64,000 nucleotides of DNA from Azospirillum sp. B21 (GCF_008364825.1 NZ_VTTO01000003.1:496001-560000); one strand, 5' to 3'; positions 18,463-28,689 are shown, numbered from the stretch's first letter. Notes: generated by a model from the sequence alone, not told the origin. Numbers and translations are program-made.

Positions 18463-20109
18463 ATGGCGAGGGGCGCAGGCAGGCGGGCGGCGATCATGAT
18501 CGGGGTGGCGCTCAGCGCCGCGGCCGGCCTGTCCGCCTATGTCGTGCTGGCGCGCGCCGAGCCTGGGCCATCCTACCGGCTGGCGAAGGTCGAGCAAGGT
18601 CCCCTGGTCAGCGCGATCACCGCCACCGGAACCATGAGCGCCCTGGTGACGGTGGAGGTCAGTTCCCAGCTTTCCGGCCAGATCGCGGAGCTCTTTGCCG
18701 ACTTCAACAGCCGCGTCACCAGCGGCCAGATCCTCGCCCGGCTGAACGGAGACCAGTTGGCCGCAAGACTGGCGCAAGCCGGCGCCGACGTCGATTCCGC
18801 CAAGGCGACCCTGATCCAGCAACAGGCCCTGCAGGACAAGGCGCGGGCAGATCTTGCCAGTGCCAAGGCCAGCGTCGCCAATGCCGATGCCCAGATTCTG
18901 CGCGCCGACCTTACCCTGCGCGATGCCGAGCGCGACCTGCGACGCCGGCGCGACCTGCAGGGCCGCGGGGTGGTGGCCGCCGCAGACCTCGAAAAGGCGG
19001 AGACCGCCGCTCACAGCGCCCAGGCGCAGCTGGTCGCCGGCCGCGCCCAGAAGCGGCAGGCGGAGGCGGCGGAATCCTCCGCGCAAGCCTCGCTGGCCGT
19101 CGCCGCCGCCCAGGTGGAGGTCGCCCGCGCCCAGGTGGCCCAGCGCGAGGCCGCCCTGCAGTTGGTCCGGGTCGACCTGAACCGTTCCGTCATCCGCTCT
19201 CCCATCGACGGGGTGGTGGTGAACCGCGCGGTCAGCACCGGCCAGACGGTTGCGGCCAGCCTGTCCGCTCCCACCCTGTTCACCATCGCCCAGGATCTGC
19301 GGCAGATGGAGGTACTGGCCAACATCGACGAGGCCGACATCGGCCGGGTGCGCGAAGGCATGCCGGTGCGCTTCACCGTGAACGCCTTCCCGGGCGACAG
19401 CTTCACCGGCCGGGTGGCTCAGGTGCGGCTGGCGCCGAAGGAGGATCTGACCGTCGTCACCTACATCGTCGTCATCACGGTTGAGAATCCGGAACTGCGG
19501 CTGCTGCCGGGCATGACCGCCAATCTGCGCATCACGGTGGACGAACGCCCGTCGGCGGTGAAGCTGCCCAATGCCGCCCTGCGCTTCCGCCCGCCGGGCG
19601 TGGAGATGGCGGGCGATGCGCCGGCCCCCACCACCGGCGGTCCGAACGGAGGCCGCGGTGCTGCGGCGCTGGAGGCCGCAGCCAAGCGGGTGGTGGACGG
19701 GCTGAAGCTGGACGAGGGCAAGCGCCGCGATATCGCCGCTCTGGTCGCCGAGGCGCGCGAGCGCTTCACCGCGCTGGACGCCGAAGGCGGCGATCCCGAA
19801 CGCCGCCGGATCGAGGCAAACAGCATCCGCACAGCGACCCTGGAAAGGATGGCCGCTCTGCTGGAGCCTGCCCAGCGCGACCGCTTCGATGCGCTGGTGG
19901 AGCCCGGCCGGTCGGCGGAGGCCACGCGTACGGTCTGGGTTCCCGGCGCCGGCAACGGCAGTCCTGTCGGCGTGCCGGTCCGGCTCGGCATCGGCGATGG
20001 CAGCTTTACGGAGGTGGTATCCGGCGATCTGCGCGCCGGGCAGGAGGTCATCACCGGCATCCTGTCCCCCGACCGCGATACCCGCCGGGGACCGCGCCTT
20101 GGCTTCTGA
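18463..20109 (+). CDS. macA: MacA-like periplasmic adaptor with an extra helical insert
   Basis: A 548-residue membrane-fusion protein of a MacAB-type exporter. After an N-terminal membrane anchor come the lipoyl half-motif, a long Ala/Gln-rich coiled-coil hairpin (about residues 100-230), then the second lipoyl half with RSPIDGVVVNRAVSTGQTV and the beta-barrel. Usual MacA proteins have about 370 residues. Here about 100 extra helical residues (roughly 390-490) sit before the last membrane-proximal strands, with MAALLEPAQRDRFDAL resembling LTxxQ/Spy-CpxP proteins. The ATG at 18463 follows GGAGGG. The stop overlaps the start of the ATPase gene, so the three exporter genes form one operon. Confidence 0.9.
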   Translation: MARGAGRRAAIMIGVALSAAAGLSAYVVLARAEPGPSYRLAKVEQGPLVSAITATGTMSALVTVEVSSQLSGQIAELFADFNSRVTSGQILARLNGDQLAARLAQAGADVDSAKATLIQQQALQDKARADLASAKASVANADAQILRADLTLRDAERDLRRRRDLQGRGVVAAADLEKAETAAHSAQAQLVAGRAQKRQAEAAESSAQASLAVAAAQVEVARAQVAQREAALQLVRVDLNRSVIRSPIDGVVVNRAVSTGQTVAASLSAPTLFTIAQDLRQMEVLANIDEADIGRVREGMPVRFTVNAFPGDSFTGRVAQVRLAPKEDLTVVTYIVVITVENPELRLLPGMTANLRITVDERPSAVKLPNAALRFRPPGVEMAGDAPAPTTGGPNGGRGAAALEAAAKRVVDGLKLDEGKRRDIAALVAEARERFTALDAEGGDPERRRIEANSIRTATLERMAALLEPAQRDRFDALVEPGRSAEATRTVWVPGAGNGSPVGVPVRLGIGDGSFTEVVSGDLRAGQEVITGILSPDRDTRRGPRLGF

Positions 20110-20815
20110 TCTTCCGCCGCCGCTGATCGCCGTCGAGAATCTCTCACGCCATTACCGGATGGGACCGCAGACCGTCCATGCGCTGGACGACGTCACCGTC
20201 ACCATCAACCGCGGCGAGTTCGTAGCCGTTATGGGACCCTCCGGATCCGGCAAATCCACTTTCATGAACCTGCTGGGCTGTCTGGACCGTCCCGATGCGG
20301 GCCGTTACCGCCTGGACGGGCGGGAAGTCGCCGGCCTCTCCTCCGATGCGCTGGCGGCGGTGCGGAACCGCAGCATCGGCTTCGTCTTCCAGTCCTTCAA
20401 CCTGCTGCCGCGCCAGACGGCGCTCGCCAATGTCATGCTGCCGATGGTCTATGCCGGAATTGGTCATGCCGAGCGGGTGGAGCGGGCACTGGCCGCACTC
20501 GACGCGGTGGGTTTGCGGGAGCGGGCAGGGCATCGGCCGACCCAGCTTTCCGGCGGTCAGCAGCAGCGGGTCGCCATCGCCCGCGCCCTGGTCAACGACC
20601 CGCTCCTGCTTCTGGCCGACGAGCCGACGGGCGCGCTCGACACCGCCACCAGCCTGGAGATCATCGCCCTGTTCCAGCGGCTGAACCGCCGCGGCATCAC
20701 CGTGGTGCTGGTGACCCACGAACCGGAGGTGGCGCGCTTCGCCGCCCGTGTCCTGCAGTTCCGCGACGGCCGGCTGATCGACGACCTGCGTCAGGATGCA
20801 GAGGTGGCGGCATGA
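20099..20815 (+). CDS. macB: MacB-type ABC transporter ATP-binding protein
   Basis: A 238-residue ATPase of the LolD/MacB family. Walker A is GPSGSGKS, the signature [15 protein letters not shown] and Walker [13 protein letters not shown]. The H-loop is VTHEPE. A TTG at 20099, inside the last codons of the adaptor gene, is the likely start because it keeps the first beta strand ([11 protein letters not shown]); the next ATG would cut into it. In Escherichia coli MacB the ATPase and permease are fused; here they are separate proteins. The stop codon overlaps the permease ATG by four bases. Confidence 0.93.
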   Translation: MASDLPPPLIAVENLSRHYRMGPQTVHALDDVTVTINRGEFVAVMGPSGSGKSTFMNLLGCLDRPDAGRYRLDGREVAGLSSDALAAVRNRSIGFVFQSFNLLPRQTALANVMLPMVYAGIGHAERVERALAALDAVGLRERAGHRPTQLSGGQQQRVAIARALVNDPLLLLADEPTGALDTATSLEIIALFQRLNRRGITVVLVTHEPEVARFAARVLQFRDGRLIDDLRQDAEVAA

Positions 20816-22044
20816 CGGCGTGGGACGCCCTGCGCGCGGCGCTCGATTCGCTGAGGGCCAATCCTCTGCGCAGCGCACTGACCATGCTGGGCATCGTCAT
20901 CGGTGTCGCCGCGGTGATCGCCATGGTCGCGGTCGGAGCCGGTGCGCGGGACCAAGTGCTGCGCCAGATCGCCAGCCTCGGCACCAACCTGATCATGGTT
21001 GGGCAGGGCAGCATCGTCCGCAGCGGGGTGAAGCTGGGCGCCGGCACCGCATCGACACTGACGGAGGATGATGCGCTTGCGGTTCTGACCGAGATTCCCG
21101 GCGTGGTGGTGACGGCACCATCGGTGCGCTGGGGGTTGCAGATCGTCGCCGGCAACCAGAATTGGGGCACAGTGCTGTTCGGCATCACGCCCGACTACAT
21201 GGACGCCCGCGACTGGACCGTGGCGACCGGCCGGGGTTTGTCGGACGAGGATGTGGCCCAGGCCAACAAGGTGGTCGTGCTGGGCCAGACGGTCGTGCGC
21301 AACCTGTTCGGCGGCGGCGATCCCATCGGCGAGCCGGTCCGCGTCTTCTCCACGCCCCTGACCGTCGTCGGCGTGCTGGCGGAGAAGGGCCAGAACACCC
21401 AGGGGCAGGATCAGGACGACGTCATCTTCGTTCCGCTGTCGACCGCCAAGCGCAACATTCCGGGCATGGCGAAGAGCAATCCGCGCTTCATCCACACCAT
21501 GGTGGTGAAGATGCGGGACGGCGCCGACATGACGGAGGCGCAGGCCCAGATCCGCGACCTGCTACGCCAGCGCCACCGGCTGATCCCCGGCCAGGACGAC
21601 GATTTCTGGATGCGCGACCTGTCGGAGGTGTCGGCGACCCGCGATGCCTCCTCGCGGGCCCTGTCCTTCCTGCTGGCCGCAGTGGCCGCCGTGTCGCTTC
21701 TGGTCGGAGGGATCGGCATCATGAACATCATGCTGGTGTCGGTGACAGAGCGCACGCGGGAGATAGGGCTACGGCTCGCCATCGGGGCGCGGCGGCGCGA
21801 CATTCTGGTGCAGTTCCTGATCGAATCGACCACCCTGTCGCTGATCGGCGCTGCGGTGGGGGTGGCGCTGGGGATCGCGACCGCGATGGGGGTGGCCGCC
21901 CTTGCCGGCTGGCCGACCTTGATCCGGATCGACTCCGTCGTGCTGGCCGTGATGGTCAGCGGATTGATCGGCGTCTTCTTCGGACTCTACCCGGCCCGGC
22001 GGGCGGCGCTTCTCAATCCCATCGAGGCGCTGCGGCACGAATAG
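20812..22044 (+). CDS. MacB-type ABC transporter permease
   Basis: A 410-residue FtsX/MacB-fold permease. The first membrane helix is near residues 20-42 (SALTMLGIVIGVAAVIAMVAVG). A large periplasmic MacB_PCD domain follows to about residue 280. Three C-terminal helices enclose GGIGIMNIMLVSVTERTREIGLRLAIGARRRDI. With the adaptor and ATPase it would form a tripartite pump needing an outer-membrane TolC-type channel not found here. Likely substrates are peptides, macrolide-like compounds or lipids; the sequence does not decide. Confidence 0.93.
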   Translation: MTAWDALRAALDSLRANPLRSALTMLGIVIGVAAVIAMVAVGAGARDQVLRQIASLGTNLIMVGQGSIVRSGVKLGAGTASTLTEDDALAVLTEIPGVVVTAPSVRWGLQIVAGNQNWGTVLFGITPDYMDARDWTVATGRGLSDEDVAQANKVVVLGQTVVRNLFGGGDPIGEPVRVFSTPLTVVGVLAEKGQNTQGQDQDDVIFVPLSTAKRNIPGMAKSNPRFIHTMVVKMRDGADMTEAQAQIRDLLRQRHRLIPGQDDDFWMRDLSEVSATRDASSRALSFLLAAVAAVSLLVGGIGIMNIMLVSVTERTREIGLRLAIGARRRDILVQFLIESTTLSLIGAAVGVALGIATAMGVAALAGWPTLIRIDSVVLAVMVSGLIGVFFGLYPARRAALLNPIEALRHE

Positions 22045-22417
22045 CCGCGAAGTCGGCCGCCGCGTCGCCAGCCAAGGCTACCATCCGTGCATCGCTGCGC
22101 GCCAGCCACAGCGCCGCGCGTGCGATCCAAGCGGCCTCCCGCGGTGCGGCGAGCAGTCCCGGCCGTCGTTCCGCCACCATTCGAGCCAGCGCCAGGACGG
22201 AGGTTGCGGCGTGCCGCTTGGCGAGGTCGATCTGGCCGATGGCGGGATCGAGGGCAGCGCGCAAGGGACCGCCGCCCATTGGTGCCACGACATCCACCGC
22301 TGCACCGGCGCGCAGCAGGCGATGGGCGAGTTCGACCGCCGCCTGCCGGTCCGGCCGGTCGCGCAGGTCGGGCAGGAAGAGGGCGATGACGAGCGGGGCA
22401 GGGGTGAGCGACGGCAA
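22013..22417 (-). pseudogene. Truncated glycosyltransferase N-terminal remnant
   Basis: A 134-residue open frame resembles only the N-terminal domain of a GT4 glycosyltransferase. It has the LAHRLLRAGAAVDVV nucleotide-fold start and a following LALARMVAERRPGLLAAPREAA helix pair. The C-terminal donor-binding domain with its E-x7-E motif is absent. The first codon is a TTG without a ribosome site, and the 3' end overlaps the macB permease gene by 32 bases on the opposite strand. A decayed or truncated gene fits best, but a chance reading frame in GC-rich DNA cannot be excluded. Confidence 0.45.
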
Positions 22418-22572
22418 CGAATGGACCCGGAAATTTGTTGAAGGAATGGAGTTCAGCGACCGAACGCCGCACCGGATGCCCGGCGCGGCAGGCAGGATGG
22501 AGAAAGACCGCGAAAGCGGTGCGCCCTTCGCTTGCCGTAGGCGTGGCGTTCGTGTATCTCACATCGCGGCGA

Positions 22573-22650
22573 CGGGGCGTAGCGCAGTCTGGTCAGCGCG
22601 CCAGTTTTGGGTACTGGAGGCCCCCGGTTCGAATCCGGGCGCCCCGACCA
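22573..22650 (+). tRNA. tRNA-Pro (UGG)
   Basis: A full cloverleaf: acceptor CGGGGCG pairs with CGCCCCG. The anticodon stem CCAGT/ACTGG has loop TTTGGGT, giving anticodon TGG. The T arm CCCGGTTCGAATCCGGG is followed by discriminator A and an encoded CCA (22648-22650). Confidence 0.96.
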
Positions 22651-22725
22651 TCGCCGAGGGACAAAACCGCGTCCAAGCTGTAAGCGCCAGGACGCAACCG
22701 CAGCATTTGGGGAGACGAGCGAGCC

Positions 22726-23022
22726 ATGAACGTCCGGATCTATCAGCCGAGCAAGACGGCCATGCAGTCCGGCCGGGCCAAGACTCACCGCTGGATGCTG
22801 GATTACGAGATCGAGACGCCGCGCCGTCCGGAGCCGCTGATGGGCTGGACCAGCTCCGGCGACACGCTGAACCAGGTGCGCCTGTCCTTCGAGACGAAGG
22901 AAGAGGCCATTGCGTTCGCGGAGCGGGAGGGCTGGAACTACACCGTGCAGGAAGCCCCGGTCCGCCGCATCCGTCCGCGCAACTACGCCGACAATTTCCG
23001 CACCGACCGTCCGCGCTTCTGA
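22726..23022 (+). CDS. NADH dehydrogenase accessory subunit, NDUFS4 family
   Basis: A 98-residue protein of the ETC complex I subunit family (the 18-kDa NDUFS4 subunit). This subunit stabilises the NADH-binding arm of complex I and is found in mitochondria and alphaproteobacteria. The signature WMLDYE near residue 23, then MGWTSSGDTLNQVRLSF and AIAFAEREGWNYTV, matches the family, and the C-terminal RPRNYADNF is typical. The gene is monocistronic, wedged between two tRNA genes and far from any nuo operon, as is usual in these bacteria. GGGAGACGAG precedes the ATG. Confidence 0.95.
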   Translation: MNVRIYQPSKTAMQSGRAKTHRWMLDYEIETPRRPEPLMGWTSSGDTLNQVRLSFETKEEAIAFAEREGWNYTVQEAPVRRIRPRNYADNFRTDRPRF

Positions 23023-23046
23023 CCGCGGTCGGCGAAGCCGGGATAA

Positions 23047-23123
23047 GGCCCCATAGCTCAGTTGGATAGAGCAGCCGCCTTCTAAGCGGCAGGTCGCTGG
23101 TTCGAATCCAGCTGGGGTCGCCA
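23047..23123 (+). tRNA. tRNA-Arg (UCU)
   Basis: Acceptor GGCCCCA pairs with TGGGGTC (one G-T pair). The anticodon stem GCCGC/GCGGC encloses CTTCTAA, giving anticodon TCT. The T arm is GCTGGTTCGAATCCAGC, followed by discriminator G and encoded CCA (23121-23123). Confidence 0.96.
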
Positions 23124-23146
23124 TCTCGGTATGTGACGTTTCTAAG

Positions 23147-23174
23147 AAAAAGCCCCGCTTCGGCGGGGCTTTTT
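23147..23174. terminator. Bidirectional terminator between tRNA-Arg and a chemoreceptor gene
   Basis: AAAAAGCCCCGC (23147-23158) pairs perfectly with GCGGGGCTTTTT (23163-23174) around a TTCG tetraloop. A and T runs on both sides let it serve the tRNA and the convergent receptor gene. Confidence 0.93.
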
Positions 23175-23223
23175 CTTTGCATGCGTCTTGCGAGGGTTGG
23201 GGGCTTCGTCCGCCCCCAGCCGG

Positions 23224-24915
23224 TCAGGCCGCCTTGATGTCGCTCAGGAAGGTTTCGACGTCCTTGCGCATCAGTTCGGCTTGACGGGACAGTTCACCGG
23301 CGGCGGTCAGAACCTGCCCGGCGGCGTTGCCGGCTTCGCCTGCGGCCTGGGTAACCTGGAAGATGCTGCCCGTGACCTCCTGCGTGCCGGCGGCAGCCTG
23401 CTGGACGTTGCGGGAGATCTCGTTTGTCGCGGCACTCTGCTCTTCAATGGCGGCGGCGATGGCGGTGGTGATGTCGTTGATGCTGCCGATGGTGCCGCCG
23501 ATGCCGGTGATTGCCGTCACCACGCCCTGCGTCGTCTGCTGAATGGCACCGATCTGGCTGGCAATCTCCTCCGTCGCCTTGGCAGTCTGTCCGGCCAAGC
23601 TCTTTACCTCGCTGGCGACGACGGCGAATCCCTTGCCGGCCTCACCGGCACGCGCCGCCTCGATGGTGGCGTTCAGGGCCAGGAGGTTGGTTTGACTGGC
23701 GATGTCGGTGATCAGGCCGACCACCTCGCCGATCTTCTGCGCGGCATCGGCAAGGCTGCGGACCGCTTCGCTGGTCTGGGTCGCCTCATTCACCGCCTTG
23801 CCCGCGACATCGGCGGAGCGGGAGATCTGAGACCCGATCTCGCGGATGGAACTGGCCATCTCCTCGGTCGCGGTGGCGACGGTCTGGACGTTGGCGCTGG
23901 TCTGCTCGGCGGCCGACGCGACGATGGTCGCCTGGGTGCTGGTCTGCTGGGCCATCGCCGACATGCTGTGGGCGGTGGTATCCAGTTCCGACGCCGCGGC
24001 GGCGACGGTGCGCAGGGCCGTGCTGGACGAACTCTCGAATCCGCCGAGCAGCCGATCGATGGCTTGCGCCCGGCGTGCCTTTGCCTGCTGCTCGGCGGCC
24101 TCGGCGGCGGCGAGGCGGTTGGCCTCGATCAGCCCGTCCTTGAACACCTGAACGGCACGCGCCATGGCGCCCAGCTCGTCCTTGCGCTCCGTGCCGTCCA
24201 CCGCAATCGTCAGTTCCCGGTTGGCCAGCCGCGCCATGATACCGGTCAGACCGTGCATGGGCCGGACCACGGCCCCGAGGATCAGCAGTGCCGCGCCGAC
24301 GCCCACCATCATCGCCACCAGGATGGAGCCGATGATCCAGTTGCGGGATGAAATATAGATCTCGGCTCCGCGGTTGGCGGCCTTGACACCCTCGGACCGA
24401 TTGTACTGCACCAGCTCTTCCAGCAGCGCTTTCGCGTTGCGGAATTCCTGACGCGACTCACCAACGAACAGCTCGGAGAGTGCCGAGGTTTCGTTCTTGC
24501 GGGCGAGCGGACGAATCTTGTCCCGACTGATTGCCATGTACCGGTTGAGCGAGTCGACGAGTTTCCGGTAGGTCTCCGTCTCCCAACCTGCGGTCAGCAG
24601 CGGTTCATAGACCGCGCGTTTCTCCTCGAGGGAACGCATGGTTTGGTCGAGGCTTTCTTCCTCCGCGCGGATTCGGCCCTCGTCCTGAACTGCGATCAAG
24701 GCACCTTCGACGGAGCGGTAGAAGTAGAAGGTCGCATACAGGTCGGAAACGGCGGTGACCGAAGGAAGCCAGTTGTCGCGGATCTCCGCCGCTTCGTCAT
24801 TGACGGACGACAAACGATTAATCGCAAACAGGCCCAGCAGTGCAATTCCGATTACGAGCACGGAAAAAGTCGCAATCACCTTCGTACGAACAGATGCGTT
24901 CCTCAACCAATCCAT
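23224..24915 (-). CDS. Methyl-accepting chemotaxis protein
   Basis: A 563-residue chemoreceptor. Membrane helix 1 lies at about residues 12-34, a periplasmic four-helix-bundle sensor at 35-190, and helix 2 at about 191-213. A HAMP domain with [18 protein letters not shown] follows. The cytoplasmic signalling domain has the hairpin tip [36 protein letters not shown], highly conserved for CheA/CheW contact. No C-terminal CheR-docking pentapeptide is seen. The ATG at 24915 follows GGGGGTGA with good spacing, better than a GTG six bases earlier. The ligand is unknown. Confidence 0.95.
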   Translation of the reverse strand: MDWLRNASVRTKVIATFSVLVIGIALLGLFAINRLSSVNDEAAEIRDNWLPSVTAVSDLYATFYFYRSVEGALIAVQDEGRIRAEEESLDQTMRSLEEKRAVYEPLLTAGWETETYRKLVDSLNRYMAISRDKIRPLARKNETSALSELFVGESRQEFRNAKALLEELVQYNRSEGVKAANRGAEIYISSRNWIIGSILVAMMVGVGAALLILGAVVRPMHGLTGIMARLANRELTIAVDGTERKDELGAMARAVQVFKDGLIEANRLAAAEAAEQQAKARRAQAIDRLLGGFESSSSTALRTVAAAASELDTTAHSMSAMAQQTSTQATIVASAAEQTSANVQTVATATEEMASSIREIGSQISRSADVAGKAVNEATQTSEAVRSLADAAQKIGEVVGLITDIASQTNLLALNATIEAARAGEAGKGFAVVASEVKSLAGQTAKATEEIASQIGAIQQTTQGVVTAITGIGGTIGSINDITTAIAAAIEEQSAATNEISRNVQQAAAGTQEVTGSIFQVTQAAGEAGNAAGQVLTAAGELSRQAELMRKDVETFLSDIKAA

Positions 24916-25059
24916 AGTCACCCCCAGTTTTCACTGGTTCGGACTCTTAATAGGATTGATGGAAGATTAAATAGGGGCTGCCCCTTACCGACTCCGATCT
25001 GTCGTCTGCTGCGATCTATGTGCCGCAGTGGATTTCGCTTGGCAAGGTTTTGAAAAGGG

Positions 25060-25135
25060 TGGTGATCCGGGTGGGATTCGAACCCACGGCCACATGATTA
25101 AAAGTCACGTGCTCTACCGACTGAGCTACCGGATC
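25060..25135 (-). tRNA. tRNA-Lys (UUU)
   Basis: Read on the minus strand, acceptor GATCCGG pairs with CCGGATC. The anticodon stem CGTGA/TCATG encloses CTTTTAA, anticodon TTT. The T arm is GTGGGTTCGAATCCCAC, followed by discriminator A and encoded CCA (complement of 25060-25062). Confidence 0.96.
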
Positions 25136-25213
25136 ATCCAGCGCGGCGGTGGGAAACTGGCCCCCGCCGGAAGTGGGCGCACCATAGAAAGACGCGCCCG
25201 AAAGGTCAACCAT

Positions 25214-25251
25214 GGGCTTGATGGCGAATGCAGGATTTTGCCATCAAGCCC
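25214..25251. repeat. Perfect 12-bp inverted repeat downstream of coaD
   Basis: GGGCTTGATGGC (25214-25225) and GCCATCAAGCCC (25240-25251) form a perfect stem around a 14-base loop. A further copy of part of one arm (CCCATCAAGTCC) follows directly. No T run follows on the minus strand, so it is not a standard terminator for coaD. Confidence 0.7.
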
Positions 25252-25276
25252 GCCCATCAAGTCCATGGTTTCAGGA

Positions 25277-25840
25277 TCAGGTCTGGTTGGTCGTCGGGGG
25301 GGTGCCGTTGCCGGCCTCCAGCGCGAAACGTTCGGCCAGCCGTTCGGCGACGCGGGGCGAGACGAAGTGGCGGATGTCGCCGCCCAGACGCCCGATCTCC
25401 TTCACGAAGCGGGAGGAGATGAACTGGTGCTTCTCCGACGACATCAGGAAGATCGTCTCGACCTTCGGGTTCAGCCGCGCGTTCATGCCCGCCATCTGGA
25501 ATTCGTATTCGAAGTCCGAGACGGCGCGCAGGCCGCGGATGATGACTCTGGCGTTCATCTCGATGGCGAAATGCATCAGCAGATTGTCGAACGCCCGCAC
25601 CTCGATGCTGGCCCCGCCGGCGTTCAGCGCGGCCACGTCCTCGCGAACCATGGCGACCCGCTCGTCCGTGGAGTAGAGCGGCCCTTTGCCGGCATTCCGG
25701 GCGACACCGATGATCAGGTGGTCGACCTGACGGGCGGCGCGCTGGATGATGTCCATGTGACCGTTGGTGATCGGATCGAAGGTGCCGGGATAGACACCGA
25801 TTCGACGACCCTGGCTGGTCTCGGTCTGGCTGGTCGCCAT
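25277..25840 (-). CDS. coaD: Phosphopantetheine adenylyltransferase
   Basis: A 187-residue nucleotidyltransferase that makes dephospho-CoA from 4'-phosphopantetheine and ATP in coenzyme A synthesis. The family start GVYPGTFDPITNGH holds the HxGH-equivalent T-x-G-H at residues 25-28. IIRGLRAVSDFEYE and the ISSR motif in HQFISSRFVKEI are conserved. AGGGGAA precedes the ATG at 25840. It lies 23 bases after gyrA on the same strand, so the two are probably co-transcribed, a linkage common in alphaproteobacteria. The C-terminal tail after RFALEAGNG is slightly longer than usual. Confidence 0.96.
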   Translation of the reverse strand: MATSQTETSQGRRIGVYPGTFDPITNGHMDIIQRAARQVDHLIIGVARNAGKGPLYSTDERVAMVREDVAALNAGGASIEVRAFDNLLMHFAIEMNARVIIRGLRAVSDFEYEFQMAGMNARLNPKVETIFLMSSEKHQFISSRFVKEIGRLGGDIRHFVSPRVAERLAERFALEAGNGTPPTTNQT

Positions 25841-25863
25841 GGGTTCCCCTTTAGGCCCGTCCG

Positions 25864-28689
25864 TTATTCGTTCGGCGCGGCGGCGCTGCCGGCATCGCCG
25901 ACTGAACCGTCCGAACCGTTGGCGTCACCGCCGGTCTCAACGCCCGTGTCGACACCAGTCTCCCCGGCGCCGTTCTCGCCCACACCATTCTCGCCGTCTT
26001 CCTCGGCGATGGTGGCGACGGAGACCACGCGCTCTTCCGCCCCCACGCGGAACAGCGTGACGCCCAGCGTCTTCCGGCCCGCCACCCGCACGTCGTGCAG
26101 GGGCATGCGGATCACCTGGCCGCCGTTGGTCACCATCATCACCTGATGGTTTGATTCGACCGGGAAGGCGGCGACGATGGACCCGTTGCGCTCGCCCATC
26201 TCCATGTTCCAGATGCCCTGGCCCCCGCGACCGGCGGTGCGATACTCGTAGGACGAGCTGCGCTTGCCATAGCCGCGGTCGGAGACGGTCAGAATATACT
26301 GCTCCTTCTGTTTCAGTTCCTCGTACCGCTCCTGCGTCAGGGTGACGCTGTCCGCCGGGACCTCATCGGCTTCCGGCGCCGCCTCGCCCTCCATCTCCAG
26401 CCCTTCGTCGCGCTTCATCTTGAAAAAGGCGGCGCGCTCCTCGGGCGTGGCGTCGACATGGGTCAGGATCGACAGCGAAACCACCTCGTCCCCGTCGGCC
26501 AGCTTGATGCCGCGAACGCCGGTGGAGGTGCGGCCGGCGAAGACGCGCACGTCGTCCACGGGGAAGCGGATGCACTTGCCGCCGCGCGTCGCCAGCAGGA
26601 CGTCGTGTTCGGCCTCGGAGCAGGTGTGAACGCCGATCAGCCGCTCGCCTTCCTCCTCCAGCTTCATGGCGATCAGGCCGTTGGAGCGGATGTTGGCGAA
26701 GTCCGACATGCGGTTGCGGCGCACATTGCCCTTCGACGTGGCGAAGACGACGTGCAGATCGGCCCAGGCGGCCTCGTCCTCCGGCAACGGCAGGACGGTG
26801 GTGATGGTCTCCCCGTCGATCAGCGGCAGCAGGTTGACGAAGGCCTTGCCGCGCGCCTGCGGGTTGCCCAGCGGCAGGCGGTAGACCTTCAGCTTGTAGA
26901 CCATGCCGCGGTTCGAGAAGAGCAGCAGCGGCGTGTGGGTGTTGGCGACGAACAGGTCGCTGACCGCGTCCTCCGCCTTCATCGACATGCCGGCGCGGCC
27001 CTTGCCGCCGCGCTTCTGCGCCCGGTAGGTCGACAGCGGCACCCGCTTCACATAGCCGGACTGGCTGACGGTGACGACCATGTCCTCGCGCTGGATCAGG
27101 TCCTCGATGTCGGCCTCGAACTCCAGATCCTGGATTTCGGTGCGGCGTGGATTGCCGAACCGTTCCTTCATCTCGACCAGCTCTTCGCGCAGGATCCCCA
27201 TCAGCTTCGGCCGGTTGGCGAGCGTGGCGAGGAAATCGGCGATCTGGTCGGTGACATCGGTCAGCTCGGCGCCGATCTTGTCGCGCTCCAGCCCGGTCAG
27301 GCGGTGCAGACGCAGGTCGAGGATGGCGCGGGCCTGGACCTCCGACAGGCGGTAGGTACCCTGTTCGCTGACGCCGCGGCCCGGCTCGTCGATCAGTTCG
27401 ATCAGCGGACCGACGTCATGAACCGGCCATTCGCGGTTCATGATCTCCTCGCGCGCCCAGACCGGATCGGGGGCGCTGCGGATCAGCTGGATCATCGCGT
27501 CGAGGTTGGCGACGGCGACCGCCAAGCCGACCAAGGTGTGCGCCCGCTCGCGCGCCTTGCCCAGCAGGAACTCGGTCCGGCGGGTGATGACCTGCTCGCG
27601 GAAGCGGATGAAGGCGGCGATGATCTGAAGCAGATTCATCAGCTCCGGACGACCGCCATTCAGCGCCAGCATGTTGACGCCGAAGGAGGTCTGGAGCTGG
27701 GTGTGGCGGAACAGCTGCGCCAGCACCACGTCCGGCACCGCGTCGCGCTTCAGCTCGATCACCACGCGCACGCCGTCGCGGTCCGATTCGTCGCGCAGGT
27801 CGGAGATGCCCTCGATGATCTTGTCATTCACGACCTCGCCGATGCGTTCCATCAGCTTGGCCTTGTTGACCTGATAGGGGATCTCGGTCGCGACGATGGC
27901 GGTGCGGTCCTTGCGCACCTCCTCGAAATGGGTCTTGGCGCGCAGGATGACCGAGCCGCGCCCGGTCTGCAGCGCCGCCCGGCTGCCCGACCGGCCGAGG
28001 ATCAGGCCGCCCGTCGGGAAATCGGGGCCGGGCACATGCTCCATCAGTTCGTCGAGCGTAATGTCGGGATTGTCGATGTAGGCGCAGCAGGCATCGATCA
28101 CCTCGCCCAGATTGTGGGTCGGGATGTTGGTCGCCATGCCGACGGCGATGCCGCCGGCGCCGTTCACCAGAAGGTTCGGGAAGCGGGCCGGCACGACGGT
28201 GGGCTCGCGGCCCGAATCGTCGTAGCTGGCCTGGAAGTCGATGGTGTCCTTGTCGATGTCGTCCAGCAGCGCTTCCGCCGCCTTGGCAAGCCGCGCCTCG
28301 GTGTAGCGCATGGCCGCGGGCGGGTCGCCGTCCATCGAACCGAAATTGCCCTGACCGTCGATCAGCGGCAGGCGCATGGAGAAATCCTGCGCCATGCGGA
28401 CCATGGCATCGTAGATCGCGCTGTCGCCGTGCGGGTGGTATTTACCCATCACGTCGCCGACGATGCGCGCCGACTTCTTATAGGGCTTGGTCGAGTCGTA
28501 CCCGCCCTCCTTCATCGCGTAGAGGATGCGCCGGTGCACCGGCTTCAGCCCGTCGCGGACGTCGGGCAGGGCACGGCTCACGATCACGCTCATCGCGTAG
28601 TCGAGATACGATTTCCGCATCTCGTCTTCGATGTTGATCGGCGCGATGTCGGAGGCGGGAGGAAGGGGCGTATTGCTCAAGCAGGACAC
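25864..28689 (-). CDS. gyrA: DNA gyrase subunit A
   Basis: A 941-residue type II topoisomerase subunit that breaks and rejoins DNA during negative supercoiling. Catalytic Tyr129 lies in [10 protein letters not shown]. The quinolone-resistance region [14 protein letters not shown] keeps Ser90 and Asp94 (Escherichia coli 83 and 87), so no common fluoroquinolone-resistance substitution is present. The GyrA box appears as [10 protein letters not shown] at the start of the C-terminal beta-pinwheel. Around residue 770 there is an acidic insertion ([16 protein letters not shown]), and the last 45 residues are an acidic Gly/Asp-rich tail. The start is taken as GTG at 28689; a TTG nine bases later is also possible. 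Confidence 0.97.
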   Translation of the reverse strand: MSCLSNTPLPPASDIAPINIEDEMRKSYLDYAMSVIVSRALPDVRDGLKPVHRRILYAMKEGGYDSTKPYKKSARIVGDVMGKYHPHGDSAIYDAMVRMAQDFSMRLPLIDGQGNFGSMDGDPPAAMRYTEARLAKAAEALLDDIDKDTIDFQASYDDSGREPTVVPARFPNLLVNGAGGIAVGMATNIPTHNLGEVIDACCAYIDNPDITLDELMEHVPGPDFPTGGLILGRSGSRAALQTGRGSVILRAKTHFEEVRKDRTAIVATEIPYQVNKAKLMERIGEVVNDKIIEGISDLRDESDRDGVRVVIELKRDAVPDVVLAQLFRHTQLQTSFGVNMLALNGGRPELMNLLQIIAAFIRFREQVITRRTEFLLGKARERAHTLVGLAVAVANLDAMIQLIRSAPDPVWAREEIMNREWPVHDVGPLIELIDEPGRGVSEQGTYRLSEVQARAILDLRLHRLTGLERDKIGAELTDVTDQIADFLATLANRPKLMGILREELVEMKERFGNPRRTEIQDLEFEADIEDLIQREDMVVTVSQSGYVKRVPLSTYRAQKRGGKGRAGMSMKAEDAVSDLFVANTHTPLLLFSNRGMVYKLKVYRLPLGNPQARGKAFVNLLPLIDGETITTVLPLPEDEAAWADLHVVFATSKGNVRRNRMSDFANIRSNGLIAMKLEEEGERLIGVHTCSEAEHDVLLATRGGKCIRFPVDDVRVFAGRTSTGVRGIKLADGDEVVSLSILTHVDATPEERAAFFKMKRDEGLEMEGEAAPEADEVPADSVTLTQERYEELKQKEQYILTVSDRGYGKRSSSYEYRTAGRGGQGIWNMEMGERNGSIVAAFPVESNHQVMMVTNGGQVIRMPLHDVRVAGRKTLGVTLFRVGAEERVVSVATIAEEDGENGVGENGAGETGVDTGVETGGDANGSDGSVGDAGSAAAPNE

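Noticed and set aside
22045..22572. Integrated element at tRNA-Pro
   Set aside because: No integrase, no duplicated tRNA 3' end and no phage genes are visible around the tRNA genes.
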